Assembly: GCF_017347605.1 (NCBI RefSeq)
Contig: NZ_AP024484.1
Span: forward strand, 186,001-250,000
Source of the DNA: Prevotella herbatica
GTDB lineage: Bacteria > Bacteroidota > Bacteroidia > Bacteroidales > Bacteroidaceae
Reading direction: 5' to 3'
DNA: 64,000 nt
Below are positions 54,430 through 62,851 of this stretch, in pieces (positions within the stretch are counted from its first letter, which is position 1; every line of letters begins with the position of its first letter). The notes beneath the pieces were generated by a model. That model was given only the letters and a program-made list of their open reading frames with translations. It ran no database searches and had not been told where the DNA came from. A program made the position numbers and the translations under genes.

Positions 54430-54957
54430 TTAGGCCAAAGCCTTGCGTATATATTCCCTAACCTCCTTACGGGCTGAACCAAGACGATGTTCAACACTTT
54501 TGTAATTCATATCTAATGTCTGGGAAATTTCAGACACTTTCATACCATTATATATATTTAGACGATAAATCTTTTGTTGATGTTCAGACAAAGATGTTAT
54601 ACCGTGTTCCAAGATTTCATTGATCTCATTTACGGAGTAAACCGACATTGGATTATCTGAAGAGACACCTACAAACATTCCTCCTGAATGCTTTACATAA
54701 TGCTCATATTCGTCAACATACTTACGATGACGCCAATAATCATATATCAAGTTGCGAGCTGTTGTATAAACTAGACTTGGTAATGTAACAGGAGTGACCA
54801 TACTATCTATAGACATCAACTTCAAGAAGACATTCTGAACAATGTCCTCAGCAGTCTCACTATATAGCAAGCGTTTAGCAACAAAGGCTTTGAGCTCTTC
54901 GTAATGTTGAGAGTAATATTCAGCGATTATACTGAATTCGGCATTAGTATCTTTCAT
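54430..54957 (-). CDS. ECF-type RNA polymerase sigma factor
   Basis: The 175-residue product has region 2 (about 8-80: YYSQHYEELKAFVAKRLLY, AEDIVQNVFLKLMSI) and region 4 (about 118-170: LSEHQQKIYRLNIYNGMKVSEISQTL, quoted in part: SEHQQKIYRLNIYNGMKV). The ATG at 54957 is preferred because a TATCTTTG box (54998-54991, minus) lies 33 bases upstream; the longer frame would start inside the promoter. No anti-sigma or membrane partner gene is adjacent, so its signal and regulon are unknown. Confidence 0.88.
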   Translation of the reverse strand: MKDTNAEFSIIAEYYSQHYEELKAFVAKRLLYSETAEDIVQNVFLKLMSIDSMVTPVTLPSLVYTTARNLIYDYWRHRKYVDEYEHYVKHSGGMFVGVSSDNPMSVYSVNEINEILEHGITSLSEHQQKIYRLNIYNGMKVSEISQTLDMNYKSVEHRLGSARKEVREYIRKALA

Positions 54958-54990
54958 AAATTCCAACCTATAAAATGGTTTTGATTTACG

Positions 54991-54998
54991 CAAAGATA
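54991..54998 (-). promoter_or_regulatory. -7 box of the ECF sigma gene at 54430-54957
   Basis: TATCTTTG on the minus strand, matching TAnnTTTG. Confidence 0.6.
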
Positions 54999-55721
54999 AT
55001 ACAAATATTTTGTCCCGTAAAACCTAAAAACATTAATTCTGTTTAAATGAAACATATTATTATGAAAACGATAACATTTTGTTACAACAGAAAAAGAATA
55101 TGATATACCAGATAAAATGGTATGTAACAGAAAACAAACAAATTGAGACAAATTTTAGACATCGTCTGATATTTACGAGAATTCAAAAATCCAAAAACAA
55201 CACACATGAAATAATAAAAGAGACAAATTATTACGTGCTGAATTAAGAGCAACTGCCAAATTTCATATTAAATTAAGACTAACTCTTCACAATCTATTAC
55301 GTCTAAATAAATATGATCACTCAACTATATTGTAACTAAGTTTTCTTTTAAAACTAATACCGTTTTGAAGATAACCGATTTTTAAAATCATCAAGCCTCT
55401 CATTACTCTATAAAATTATGAATAACAAATATTTATAATGGATCAAAGGTAAAATCATCATTTAGCTTGAATAACGAATATCAGTTCCAAATAAATCATA
55501 ATATTTCAAGATCAATATATCTAGTTCATCAGTATTGAATTTTTCAATTCATACATATAAAGTAACAAGATGATTAGATGCTCTACTCTACCACTAAAAG
55601 CTTTTTTATACCACTAATGTCAGAATGTCATGAGCCCTTTGTTTATAAGGGTTGAGAGAGTGACATTAAGTGTCATTAAAACATTATTCTGTTAGAGATG
55701 GGAATACGTCTTATATAAAAA
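54999..55721. other. Gene-free, AT-rich stretch with one two-part hairpin
   Basis: No gene was recognised on either strand. Near 55624-55668 AATGTCA pairs with TGACATT and encloses AGCCCTT/AAGGGTT. The inner part (GTTTATAAGGGTTGAGAGAG) looks like the ends of the 0.95-kb repeat (GTTTATGGG..TTATGAGAGATG). It may be a solitary repeat end or an unrelated hairpin. Confidence 0.5.
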
Positions 55722-55753
55722 AAAGAGAAATTCAATAAAGAATTTCTCTTTTT
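55722..55753 (-). terminator. Terminator of the tRNA-Arg pair
   Basis: AAAAAGAGAAATTC pairs with GAATTTCTCTTTTT around AATAAA, directly after the downstream tRNA-Arg on the minus strand. Confidence 0.88.
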
Positions 55754-55754
55754 G

Positions 55755-55828
55755 TGACTCCGCTGGGATTCAAACCCGGAACCTTCTGATCCGTAGTCAG
55801 ATGCTCTATTCAGTTGAGCTACGGAGCC
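55755..55828 (-). tRNA. tRNA-Arg (anticodon ACG), downstream copy
   Basis: On the minus strand the acceptor GGCTCCG pairs with CGGAGTC, the anticodon arm is TCTGA-CTACGGA-TCAGA (anticodon ACG) and the T loop is GGGTTTGAATCCC. CCA is not encoded. Identical to the copy at 55855-55928. Confidence 0.95.
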
Positions 55829-55854
55829 ATTTTTTATAGTTTTGCAATTGAATG

Positions 55855-55928
55855 TGACTCCGCTGGGATTCAAACCCGGAACCTTCTGATCCGTAGTCAG
55901 ATGCTCTATTCAGTTGAGCTACGGAGCC
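55855..55928 (-). tRNA. tRNA-Arg (anticodon ACG), upstream copy
   Basis: Identical to the copy at 55755-55828; the two are exactly 100 bases apart with a 26-base spacer. A TACTTTTG promoter box is at 55956-55949 on the minus strand. Confidence 0.95.
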
Positions 55929-55948
55929 TCATTTCTTATTTGCGTGTG

Positions 55949-55956
55949 CAAAAGTA
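55949..55956 (-). promoter_or_regulatory. -7 box of the tRNA-Arg pair
   Basis: TACTTTTG on the minus strand, 20 bases before the upstream tRNA-Arg copy. Confidence 0.6.
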
Positions 55957-56045
55957 ATGCTTTTAATTGAAATGAAGAAATATAACATCAAGTTATTTCT
56001 TTGCATTAACATTTCTTAAGCATTACTTTCGCACTAAACACATAA

Positions 56046-58100
56046 TTACTTTATCAAATCAACAGAACGCTTTAGGAATGAATCGAGAGCCTGTCCCTTC
56101 AACATTCCGTTCTGCAGCAAAGCCAAGTCAATGAGCTGATGAACTATTTCATCATCCTTTGCATACTCAGAAATAATCTCAGTCTGTTTAGTCTTCTGCT
56201 CGTTTATTGCTTTCTCTGTATTCTGCAAATCATCCTTCTCTTCTTTTGTCACCTCTTCAGGCTTCTTACTAGACTGACTTTGATGCAGTGCTGTAAGACG
56301 TGCCTGCAAGCCTTTCAATTCACTAAGAATAGGTTTAAGAGCATCTGAGATTTTGTTATTGCAGTTATCAAGGACTTTCTTAACCAAAGAATGATCACTG
56401 TTAAGAACTAGAGTGTAGCTATCAGGCATTTGCTGATAGAAACTCATTCCCGGCTGGAACTGACTAATCTGCTTCATTCTACGCATATACTCACTCTGTG
56501 TTATCACTACAGGTTGACTATTTTCGCCTAGAGATTGAACCTCAACATTAAATTCTGCCTTTTCAAGATGTGGCATCTGTGAACTAAATACCTTTGAAAG
56601 GTTATTGCTGTCATCGGCACCAAGATTATTCTCCTTAGTCTCCTCCTTAGCAATAAGTCGATCTGCAATATCCGCATCAACACGTGTGAAACGAACCTTT
56701 TCAAGTTTTTGTTCAAGCATGCTGACAATAGGAGTATCCAACTGACCGTCGAGCAATAAGACATTATATCCTTTATTCTTTGCTGCTTCAATATAAGTGT
56801 ACTGCTCCTCCATGTTGTTTGCATAGAGATAAACTAGATAACCATCCTTGTCTGTCTGCTCATCTTTAATCAAAGTCTTATATTCTTCGAAAGTAAAATA
56901 CTTACCTTCGACATCCTTCAACAATGTAAAGTCCTTAGCACGATCATAGAAATCTTCCTGTGAAAGCATGCCGTAGTTGATGAATATCTTCAAGTTATCC
57001 CATTTTTCCTCATATCCTTTACGATCTTCCTTAAAGATACTCTGTAAACGGTCAGCAACCTTCTTCGTGATATAAGTAGAAATCTTCTTTACATTAGCAT
57101 CACTCTGCAAATAGCTTCGACTTACATTCAAAGGAATATCCGGAGAATCAATAACACCATGTAGCAAAGTAAGGAACTCAGGAACAATACCCTCAACTTG
57201 ATCTGTTACGAAAACTTGATTGCAATACAACTGAATCTTGTTGCGCTGCAACTCAATATTATTCTTTATACGTGGGAAATAAAGAATACCGGTGAGATTA
57301 AACGGATAATCCACATTAAGATGAATCCAGAACAATGGTTCATCCTGCATAGGATACAGTTCGCTATAGAATTTCTTATAATCTTCGTCTTTAAGACTTG
57401 CAGGAGCTTTCGTCCAAAGTGGTTCAATGCTATTGATAACATTATCCTCAGCAGTATCAACCTGTTTGCCATCTTTCCATTCAGTCTTCTTACCAAATAC
57501 CAATGGTACAGGCATAAACTTACAATACTTATTGAGTAGTTCCTCGATCTTTGATTTCTGAAGGAATTCTTTGCAGTCATCACTTATATGTAATACAATC
57601 TCGCTACCACGTCCATCTTTCTCAACATCCTCAATTTCGAAAGAAGGAGTACCGTCACAAGTCCACTTAACACCCTTTGAACCATCCTTGTAAGAACGAG
57701 TGATTATGTCTACACGGTCACTGACCATGAAACTAGAATAGAACCCCAATCCAAAATGACCAATAATAGCATTTGCATTATCTTTATACTTGTCAAGGAA
57801 GTCTGTAACACCTGAGAAAGCAATCTGATTGATATATTTATCAATCTCCTCTTCTGTCATACCAATACCATTATCACTTATAGTAATGGTCTTTGCAGCC
57901 TCATCCAAAGTTATACGAACAGCCAAATCGCCAAGTTCTCCCTTGAAATCACCTTTTTCAGCAAGAGTTTTTATTTTCTGCGTAGCGTCAACAGCGTTAC
58001 TAATCATTTCACGAAGAAAGATTTCATGATCAGAATAGAGAAACTTTTTAATAACAGGGAATATATCCTCTGTTGTAACCCCAATATTTCCTTTTTGCAT
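56046..58100 (-). CDS. htpG: Chaperone HtpG (Hsp90)
   Basis: HtpG is the bacterial Hsp90, an ATP-driven dimeric chaperone in the cytoplasm. The 684-residue product has the GHKL ATP site (LREMISNAVDA, SDNGIGMTEEEI, IGHFGLGFYSSFMV), a middle domain with the SRSYLQSDANVKKIS arginine loop (read as NVSRSYLQSDANVKKI), and a C-terminal dimerisation region with a Lys/Glu-rich insert (about 608-640). Length is slightly above that of E. coli HtpG. It is a single gene downstream of the nqr operon. Confidence 0.97.
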   Translation of the reverse strand: MQKGNIGVTTEDIFPVIKKFLYSDHEIFLREMISNAVDATQKIKTLAEKGDFKGELGDLAVRITLDEAAKTITISDNGIGMTEEEIDKYINQIAFSGVTDFLDKYKDNANAIIGHFGLGFYSSFMVSDRVDIITRSYKDGSKGVKWTCDGTPSFEIEDVEKDGRGSEIVLHISDDCKEFLQKSKIEELLNKYCKFMPVPLVFGKKTEWKDGKQVDTAEDNVINSIEPLWTKAPASLKDEDYKKFYSELYPMQDEPLFWIHLNVDYPFNLTGILYFPRIKNNIELQRNKIQLYCNQVFVTDQVEGIVPEFLTLLHGVIDSPDIPLNVSRSYLQSDANVKKISTYITKKVADRLQSIFKEDRKGYEEKWDNLKIFINYGMLSQEDFYDRAKDFTLLKDVEGKYFTFEEYKTLIKDEQTDKDGYLVYLYANNMEEQYTYIEAAKNKGYNVLLLDGQLDTPIVSMLEQKLEKVRFTRVDADIADRLIAKEETKENNLGADDSNNLSKVFSSQMPHLEKAEFNVEVQSLGENSQPVVITQSEYMRRMKQISQFQPGMSFYQQMPDSYTLVLNSDHSLVKKVLDNCNNKISDALKPILSELKGLQARLTALHQSQSSKKPEEVTKEEKDDLQNTEKAINEQKTKQTEIISEYAKDDEIVHQLIDLALLQNGMLKGQALDSFLKRSVDLIK

Positions 58101-58150
58101 AATATTATATTTTTAAAATTTTCCATGATACATCATGCAAAGAGTGTGCC

Positions 58151-58190
58151 AAAAAAGAAAGGAACTCACAATAATGTAAGTTCCTTTCTT
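58151..58190 (-). terminator. Terminator of the nqr operon
   Basis: On the minus strand AAGAAAGGAACT pairs with AGTTCCTTTCTT around a short AT-rich loop region and is followed by a T run, 22 bases after the nqrF stop. Confidence 0.88.
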
Positions 58191-58211
58191 ATATTTAAAT
58201 TATGTATGTCA

Positions 58212-59480
58212 TTATCCAAAGTTATCATACATAATAGCATCATTTTCAACTCCAAGACTGTCAAGATAGTCAGTAACTGTCTTAATGAGCATTGGAGGTC
58301 CACAAAGATAATACTCACAATCTTCTGGTGCTTCGTGGTCTTTAAGATATGTATCACGAATGCAATTAACGGCAAATCCAGCATAATATTTAACACCTGC
58401 AGCATCGGCTTTGGGATCTGGACGGTCTAGAGACAAGTGCATGTGGAAATTTGGAAATTCTTTTTCAAGTTCCCAAAAGTCTTCAAGGAAGAATGCTTCA
58501 CTTAATGCACGTGCACCATAGAAGAAGTGCATCTCTCTGTCAGTAGTATGCAAAGTTTTTGTCATGTGCATAATCTGCGCACGCAAAGGAGCCATACCTG
58601 CACCTCCACCAATCCATATCATCTCTTTACCTGATGTGAAATTAGGATGGAAATCTCCATAAGGACCACTCATTCTAACCTTATCACCAGCTTTTAGAGA
58701 GAAAATATAAGAAGATCCAATACCTGTAGGGACATCCATGAAACCAACTTGTGGACGTGGCAGGAATGGTGTTGAAGCAATACGTACAGTAAGAGTTATG
58801 ATATCACCTTCTGCAGGATAATTTGCCATTGAATACGCACGTACAGTAGGCTCTGGATTATGAGCTTTCAACGAAAGAATATTAAAGTTCTTCCATACAG
58901 ATATATACTCATCGCCAATCAAATCCTTATCGAAATCTTTGTCATAATCAATGCAATCGTATGCAGGAATAGCAATCTGAGCATAAGAACCAGGAACAAA
59001 GTCCATGTGTTCCCCTGGAGGTAACGCAACTTTGAATTCCTTTATAAAAGAACTTACGTTCTTATTTGAGATAACGGTACACTCCCACTCTTTCACTCCA
59101 AGTATACTCTCTGGCACTTTAATATTCAAGTTACCGTTAACTTTGCACTGGCATCCTAGACGCCAATGTTCCTTGATTTGCTTACGCGTAAAATGAGAAC
59201 GTTCTGAATCTAATATTTCACCGCCACCTTCGAGCACCTGTACTTTACACTGACCACAGCTAGCTTTTCCACCGCAGGCTGAAGGAAGATAGATACCATT
59301 TTCGTTAAGTGTAGACATCAAACTGTCACCTTGACTTACGGATAATTTTTTATCTTCATTAATAACGATTTCTACACTTCCGCTAGGTGAAAGGTATTTC
59401 TTTGCGACAAGCAGCATTATGACCAAGAGGAGAATTGTAGCAAGGAAGACTCCTATACTTACTATTATAAATTGTCCCAT
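58212..59480 (-). CDS. nqrF: Na+-translocating NADH-quinone reductase subunit F
   Basis: NqrF takes electrons from NADH via FAD and passes them to a 2Fe-2S centre. The 422-residue product has an N-terminal membrane helix (about 5-26), a ferredoxin domain with CGGKASCGQC and a later LGCQC cysteine (about 69-112), an FAD domain with RAYSMANYP, and an NADH domain with WIGGGAGMAPLRAQI. It is the last gene of nqrABCDEF. Confidence 0.97.
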   Translation of the reverse strand: MGQFIIVSIGVFLATILLLVIMLLVAKKYLSPSGSVEIVINEDKKLSVSQGDSLMSTLNENGIYLPSACGGKASCGQCKVQVLEGGGEILDSERSHFTRKQIKEHWRLGCQCKVNGNLNIKVPESILGVKEWECTVISNKNVSSFIKEFKVALPPGEHMDFVPGSYAQIAIPAYDCIDYDKDFDKDLIGDEYISVWKNFNILSLKAHNPEPTVRAYSMANYPAEGDIITLTVRIASTPFLPRPQVGFMDVPTGIGSSYIFSLKAGDKVRMSGPYGDFHPNFTSGKEMIWIGGGAGMAPLRAQIMHMTKTLHTTDREMHFFYGARALSEAFFLEDFWELEKEFPNFHMHLSLDRPDPKADAAGVKYYAGFAVNCIRDTYLKDHEAPEDCEYYLCGPPMLIKTVTDYLDSLGVENDAIMYDNFG

Positions 59481-59497
59481 ATTATTATTTATCCCTT

Positions 59498-60124
59498 TTA
59501 AAATTTAAGACCAGAGAAACACATCATTGCTATTGCCATAAGACCAACTGTAATAAAAGTAATGCCTAATCCCTGAAGAGGTTTTGGCACATCACTATAT
59601 TGCATTTTTTCTCTTATCGCTCCCATTGAGACAATTGCTAGTGTCCAACCTAAGCCACTACCAACAGCATAAGCTATCGCATCCCACACATTACCTATAT
59701 ATTGTGTGTTTGAAGGATCGAGATTAATGCGCTGCTGCATAAACAGTGACGCACCCATAATAGCACAGTTCACAGCGATAAGCGGAAGAAATATACCAAG
59801 AGCAGCATAAAGTGATGGCGAATATTTCTCAACAGCCATCTCAACTAATTGGGTAATACCGGCTATGACAGCAATAAACAATATAAAACTTAGGTATGAT
59901 AAATCTACACCATCTATAAGACAATCAGGACCTAGGACATATACCTGTAGCAAATAATCCACAGGAACTGTGACCAGTAACACGAATGTCACGGCTAATC
60001 CTAGTCCTAATGAAGTTTTTACATTCTTCGATACGGCAAGAAAAGAGCACATACCCAAGAAGAATGCGAAAATCATGTTGTCCACAAATATGGATCTGAA
60101 AAATAAACTTATTAAATGTTCCAT
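59498..60124 (-). CDS. nqrE: Na+-translocating NADH-quinone reductase subunit E
   Basis: The 208-residue product has six membrane segments and the conserved cysteines in [11 protein letters not shown] and [12 protein letters not shown] that, with NqrD, hold an Fe-S centre within the membrane. It is part of the Na+ pump that oxidises NADH with ubiquinone or menaquinone. It lies 17 bases upstream of nqrF and 21 bases downstream of nqrD. Confidence 0.96.
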   Translation of the reverse strand: MEHLISLFFRSIFVDNMIFAFFLGMCSFLAVSKNVKTSLGLGLAVTFVLLVTVPVDYLLQVYVLGPDCLIDGVDLSYLSFILFIAVIAGITQLVEMAVEKYSPSLYAALGIFLPLIAVNCAIMGASLFMQQRINLDPSNTQYIGNVWDAIAYAVGSGLGWTLAIVSMGAIREKMQYSDVPKPLQGLGITFITVGLMAIAMMCFSGLKF

Positions 60125-60145
60125 AATCTTTCTTTTTAGGTATTG

Positions 60146-60781
60146 TTATTTATTTTCCTCTTCTTTATAAAAATAAGCTCTATGTATCCAGATTACACAT
60201 CCCAGAAGTATCAATGCCATTGCAGGCATTGTCATCATACCATTGTTAATGTATCCGGCATCATAAGCTGACTGCGGAATAATTGTAAATCCTAGTAGCG
60301 TACCACGTCCTAAAAGTTCACGCACGGCACCGACAACAACCAATATCAACGCATAACCAAGTCCGTTTCCTAATCCATCAAGAAAACTAGGCCAAGGTTT
60401 GTTCATCATAGCAAAAGCTTCAAGACGTCCCATTAGTATGCAGTTTGTTATTATAAGACCTACATACACTGACAACTGAACACTTACATCATAGGCAAAA
60501 GCCTTCAGTATCTGACTGACAATTGTTACTAATGCAGCAACAACTACCAACTGAACAATAATACGAATACGATTAGGTATTGTCTTACGAATCAAAGAAA
60601 CAATAACATTTGAAAAGGCAGTGATTACTGCTACGGCAAGCCCCATAACAATTGAAGGTTTTAATTGCGAAGTGACCGCAAGAGAAGAACAGATTCCAAG
60701 AACCTGTACTAATATAGGATTATTTCCATTAAACGGACCTGTTAGAACCTCTTTGTTCTCCTTTGAAAACAGTTTACTCAT
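60146..60781 (-). CDS. nqrD: Na+-translocating NADH-quinone reductase subunit D
   Basis: The 211-residue product has six membrane segments with the paired cysteine motifs VLGICSSLAVT and IITNCILMGRLEAFAM, the mirror of those in NqrE. Together they form the intramembrane Fe-S site of the Na+ pump. It starts 17 bases after the nqrC stop. Confidence 0.96.
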   Translation of the reverse strand: MSKLFSKENKEVLTGPFNGNNPILVQVLGICSSLAVTSQLKPSIVMGLAVAVITAFSNVIVSLIRKTIPNRIRIIVQLVVVAALVTIVSQILKAFAYDVSVQLSVYVGLIITNCILMGRLEAFAMMNKPWPSFLDGLGNGLGYALILVVVGAVRELLGRGTLLGFTIIPQSAYDAGYINNGMMTMPAMALILLGCVIWIHRAYFYKEEENK

Positions 60782-60798
60782 ATCTATATTCCTCCCTA

Positions 60799-61659
60799 TT
60801 ATTTTTCATTAAGAAATGTTTTATACTTTGAGAGACAATCCTTAAGCATAGCGCTCACGCCATTGGATGTCAAAGTGGCACCAGTAACGCCATCGCATTG
60901 TGTCGTTGGATCCTTAACGTCGCTCTTCTTAAGAACAGACAAAGCTACATCATCAGAACCATTCTTAAAAATTTTCTTTCCCTTGAACTGCTCCTGCCAT
61001 GCAATATTGTCTTTTATTTCAGCACCAAGTCCTGCTGTCTCACTTTCATGATTGAAATAAGCACCAAAAATAGTTGTTTTATCTGCATTAACTGCTATAT
61101 AGCCCCATATTGGTCCCCAAAGTCCCATACCATAGACAGGCATTACATACTTAGTTTCCCCATTAACCTTACATACAAACAAAGCAAGTTTACCAGCCTT
61201 GTAATCCGCACTGTTTAATTTAAAACCACTTTTTTCACCACCTTCAGAACCCTTTGCTACTGTTTTTCCAGCAGCATCTATGATAGCATCCGCTGTGATA
61301 TCCTTAACATACTCATCGGCAGCCTGCTTGTCAGAAATATCTCTGATATTCAATGCTGCAAGGATCTGCTTTTTCTTATCAAGAGCCACATTTGCATCTT
61401 GTGCAGGCTTTAAGGCTTGAAATACAAAAGCCATTAAAAAAGCTACGATGACGACTATTATTGATGAATAGATAATAGTATATGTATTACCATTGGTATT
61501 TAATCCCTTTTTACCAGCATGATGAACATTCTCTTCACCACTCTCCGTTATCTCCTCAAATTCCGAAGACGGAGATTGACATATCGGACATTTTTCTGGA
61601 GCAGTGTCGCCCTCATGGATATATCCACAAACTTTACATCTGAATTTCTTTGTTGCCAT
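60799..61659 (-). CDS. nqrC: NqrC fused to an N-terminal rubredoxin-like domain
   Basis: The 286-residue product starts with a rubredoxin-like zinc or iron site (C8-x2-C11 and C24-x2-C27: FRCKVCGYIHEGD, CPICQSP), followed by a linker, a membrane helix (about 56-79) and the periplasmic FMN domain with the flavinylation motif DGVTGAT near the C-terminus. NqrC carries covalent FMN in the electron path of the Na+ pump. The fusion places a possible redox or metal site on the cytoplasmic side. The reading frame is continuous and the operon spacing is normal, so the fusion is real. Confidence 0.92.
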   Translation of the reverse strand: MATKKFRCKVCGYIHEGDTAPEKCPICQSPSSEFEEITESGEENVHHAGKKGLNTNGNTYTIIYSSIIVVIVAFLMAFVFQALKPAQDANVALDKKKQILAALNIRDISDKQAADEYVKDITADAIIDAAGKTVAKGSEGGEKSGFKLNSADYKAGKLALFVCKVNGETKYVMPVYGMGLWGPIWGYIAVNADKTTIFGAYFNHESETAGLGAEIKDNIAWQEQFKGKKIFKNGSDDVALSVLKKSDVKDPTTQCDGVTGATLTSNGVSAMLKDCLSKYKTFLNEK

Positions 61660-61667
61660 ATCCGTTA

Positions 61668-62828
61668 TTATTTAGTTTTTAAACGTTTCATTCTCTTTGA
61701 TATATTGCTCTGTACAACACAATAGTCAATAAGTGGCGCAAACATGTTCATCAACAATATTGCCAACATCATTCCCTCTGGATAACCAGCATTGAGAACT
61801 CTTATTATTATTGCCATAGCTCCAATCAAGAAACCATAGATATACTTTCCTGCTTCTGTACGTGCACCAGTAACTGGGTCAGTCGCCATAAACACGGCAC
61901 CAAAACAGAAACCGCCAAGCATGATATGCTCATACCAAGGTATATGTGAGCTTCCTGTTGCAGAGAACAATAATGCCATTAATCCACCTCCGACAAAAAC
62001 ACTGAGCATCGTCTTCCAACTAGCTATTCTAGTCCACAACAAGATTATGGCACCTATTGCTATTGCAATAACACTTGTTTCTCCAACAGAACCTGGTATA
62101 AAACCAGTAAACATGTCAAACATACTATAAGGCACATTAATATTCTGAGAGATCTGACCAAGCGGCGTAGCACAAGTGAAAGCATCTGGTAGCTGATTGC
62201 CAAGTCCAAAGATTGTATCTTTTGCAACCCATACACTATCACCACTCATTTTTGTAGGATAAGAGAAGAACAAAAACGCACGTGCAATTAATGCCACGTT
62301 GAATATATTCATTCCTGTTCCTCCAAATATCTCCTTTGCAAATATCACAGCAAAAGCGATTGCAATAACCATTATCCAAATAGGACAATTCACAGGAAGA
62401 ATCATCGGAATAAGAATTCCTGAAACAAGATATCCCTCTTGTATCTCCTCATTCTTCCACTGCGCCCAGGCAAATTCGATTCCTAAGCCTACAACATATG
62501 AAACTACAAGTTTTGGCAGTACAGCCATGAAACCATAAAGGAATATCGACCAGAAAGAAGCTGTTGACAAGGTACCTGCAGCCATAAAGTTCTGATAACC
62601 GATATTATACATGCCAAAGAGTAAAGCCGGCAGCAAAGCTATCACAACCATACTCATTATTCTCTTTGAATCTATCGCATCATGAATATTTGTTCCACTC
62701 TTTGATGTCGTATTAGGTACAAAAAGGAATGTGTCCAAACCGTCATACACACTTTTAAAAGCATGCAGTTTGCCACCTTCATCAAAGTTTGGTCTTATAT
62801 TATCTAGTATTTTCTTTAATGCACTCAT
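61668..62828 (-). CDS. nqrB: Na+-translocating NADH-quinone reductase subunit B
   Basis: NqrB carries covalent FMN, riboflavin and the quinone site in the membrane. The 386-residue product has about ten membrane segments, the FMN-threonine motif PGSVGETSVIA (about 230-240) and the conserved GGFCFGAVFMATDPVTGART. It starts 23 bases after the nqrA stop and ends eight bases before nqrC. Confidence 0.96.
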   Translation of the reverse strand: MSALKKILDNIRPNFDEGGKLHAFKSVYDGLDTFLFVPNTTSKSGTNIHDAIDSKRIMSMVVIALLPALLFGMYNIGYQNFMAAGTLSTASFWSIFLYGFMAVLPKLVVSYVVGLGIEFAWAQWKNEEIQEGYLVSGILIPMILPVNCPIWIMVIAIAFAVIFAKEIFGGTGMNIFNVALIARAFLFFSYPTKMSGDSVWVAKDTIFGLGNQLPDAFTCATPLGQISQNINVPYSMFDMFTGFIPGSVGETSVIAIAIGAIILLWTRIASWKTMLSVFVGGGLMALLFSATGSSHIPWYEHIMLGGFCFGAVFMATDPVTGARTEAGKYIYGFLIGAMAIIIRVLNAGYPEGMMLAILLMNMFAPLIDYCVVQSNISKRMKRLKTK

Positions 62829-62851
62829 AATTATTCGTATTACTATTTTAT

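Noticed and set aside
55676..55873. 65-codon minus-strand frame over the tRNA-Arg copies
   Set aside because: It runs through tRNA and terminator sequence; no independent coding evidence.
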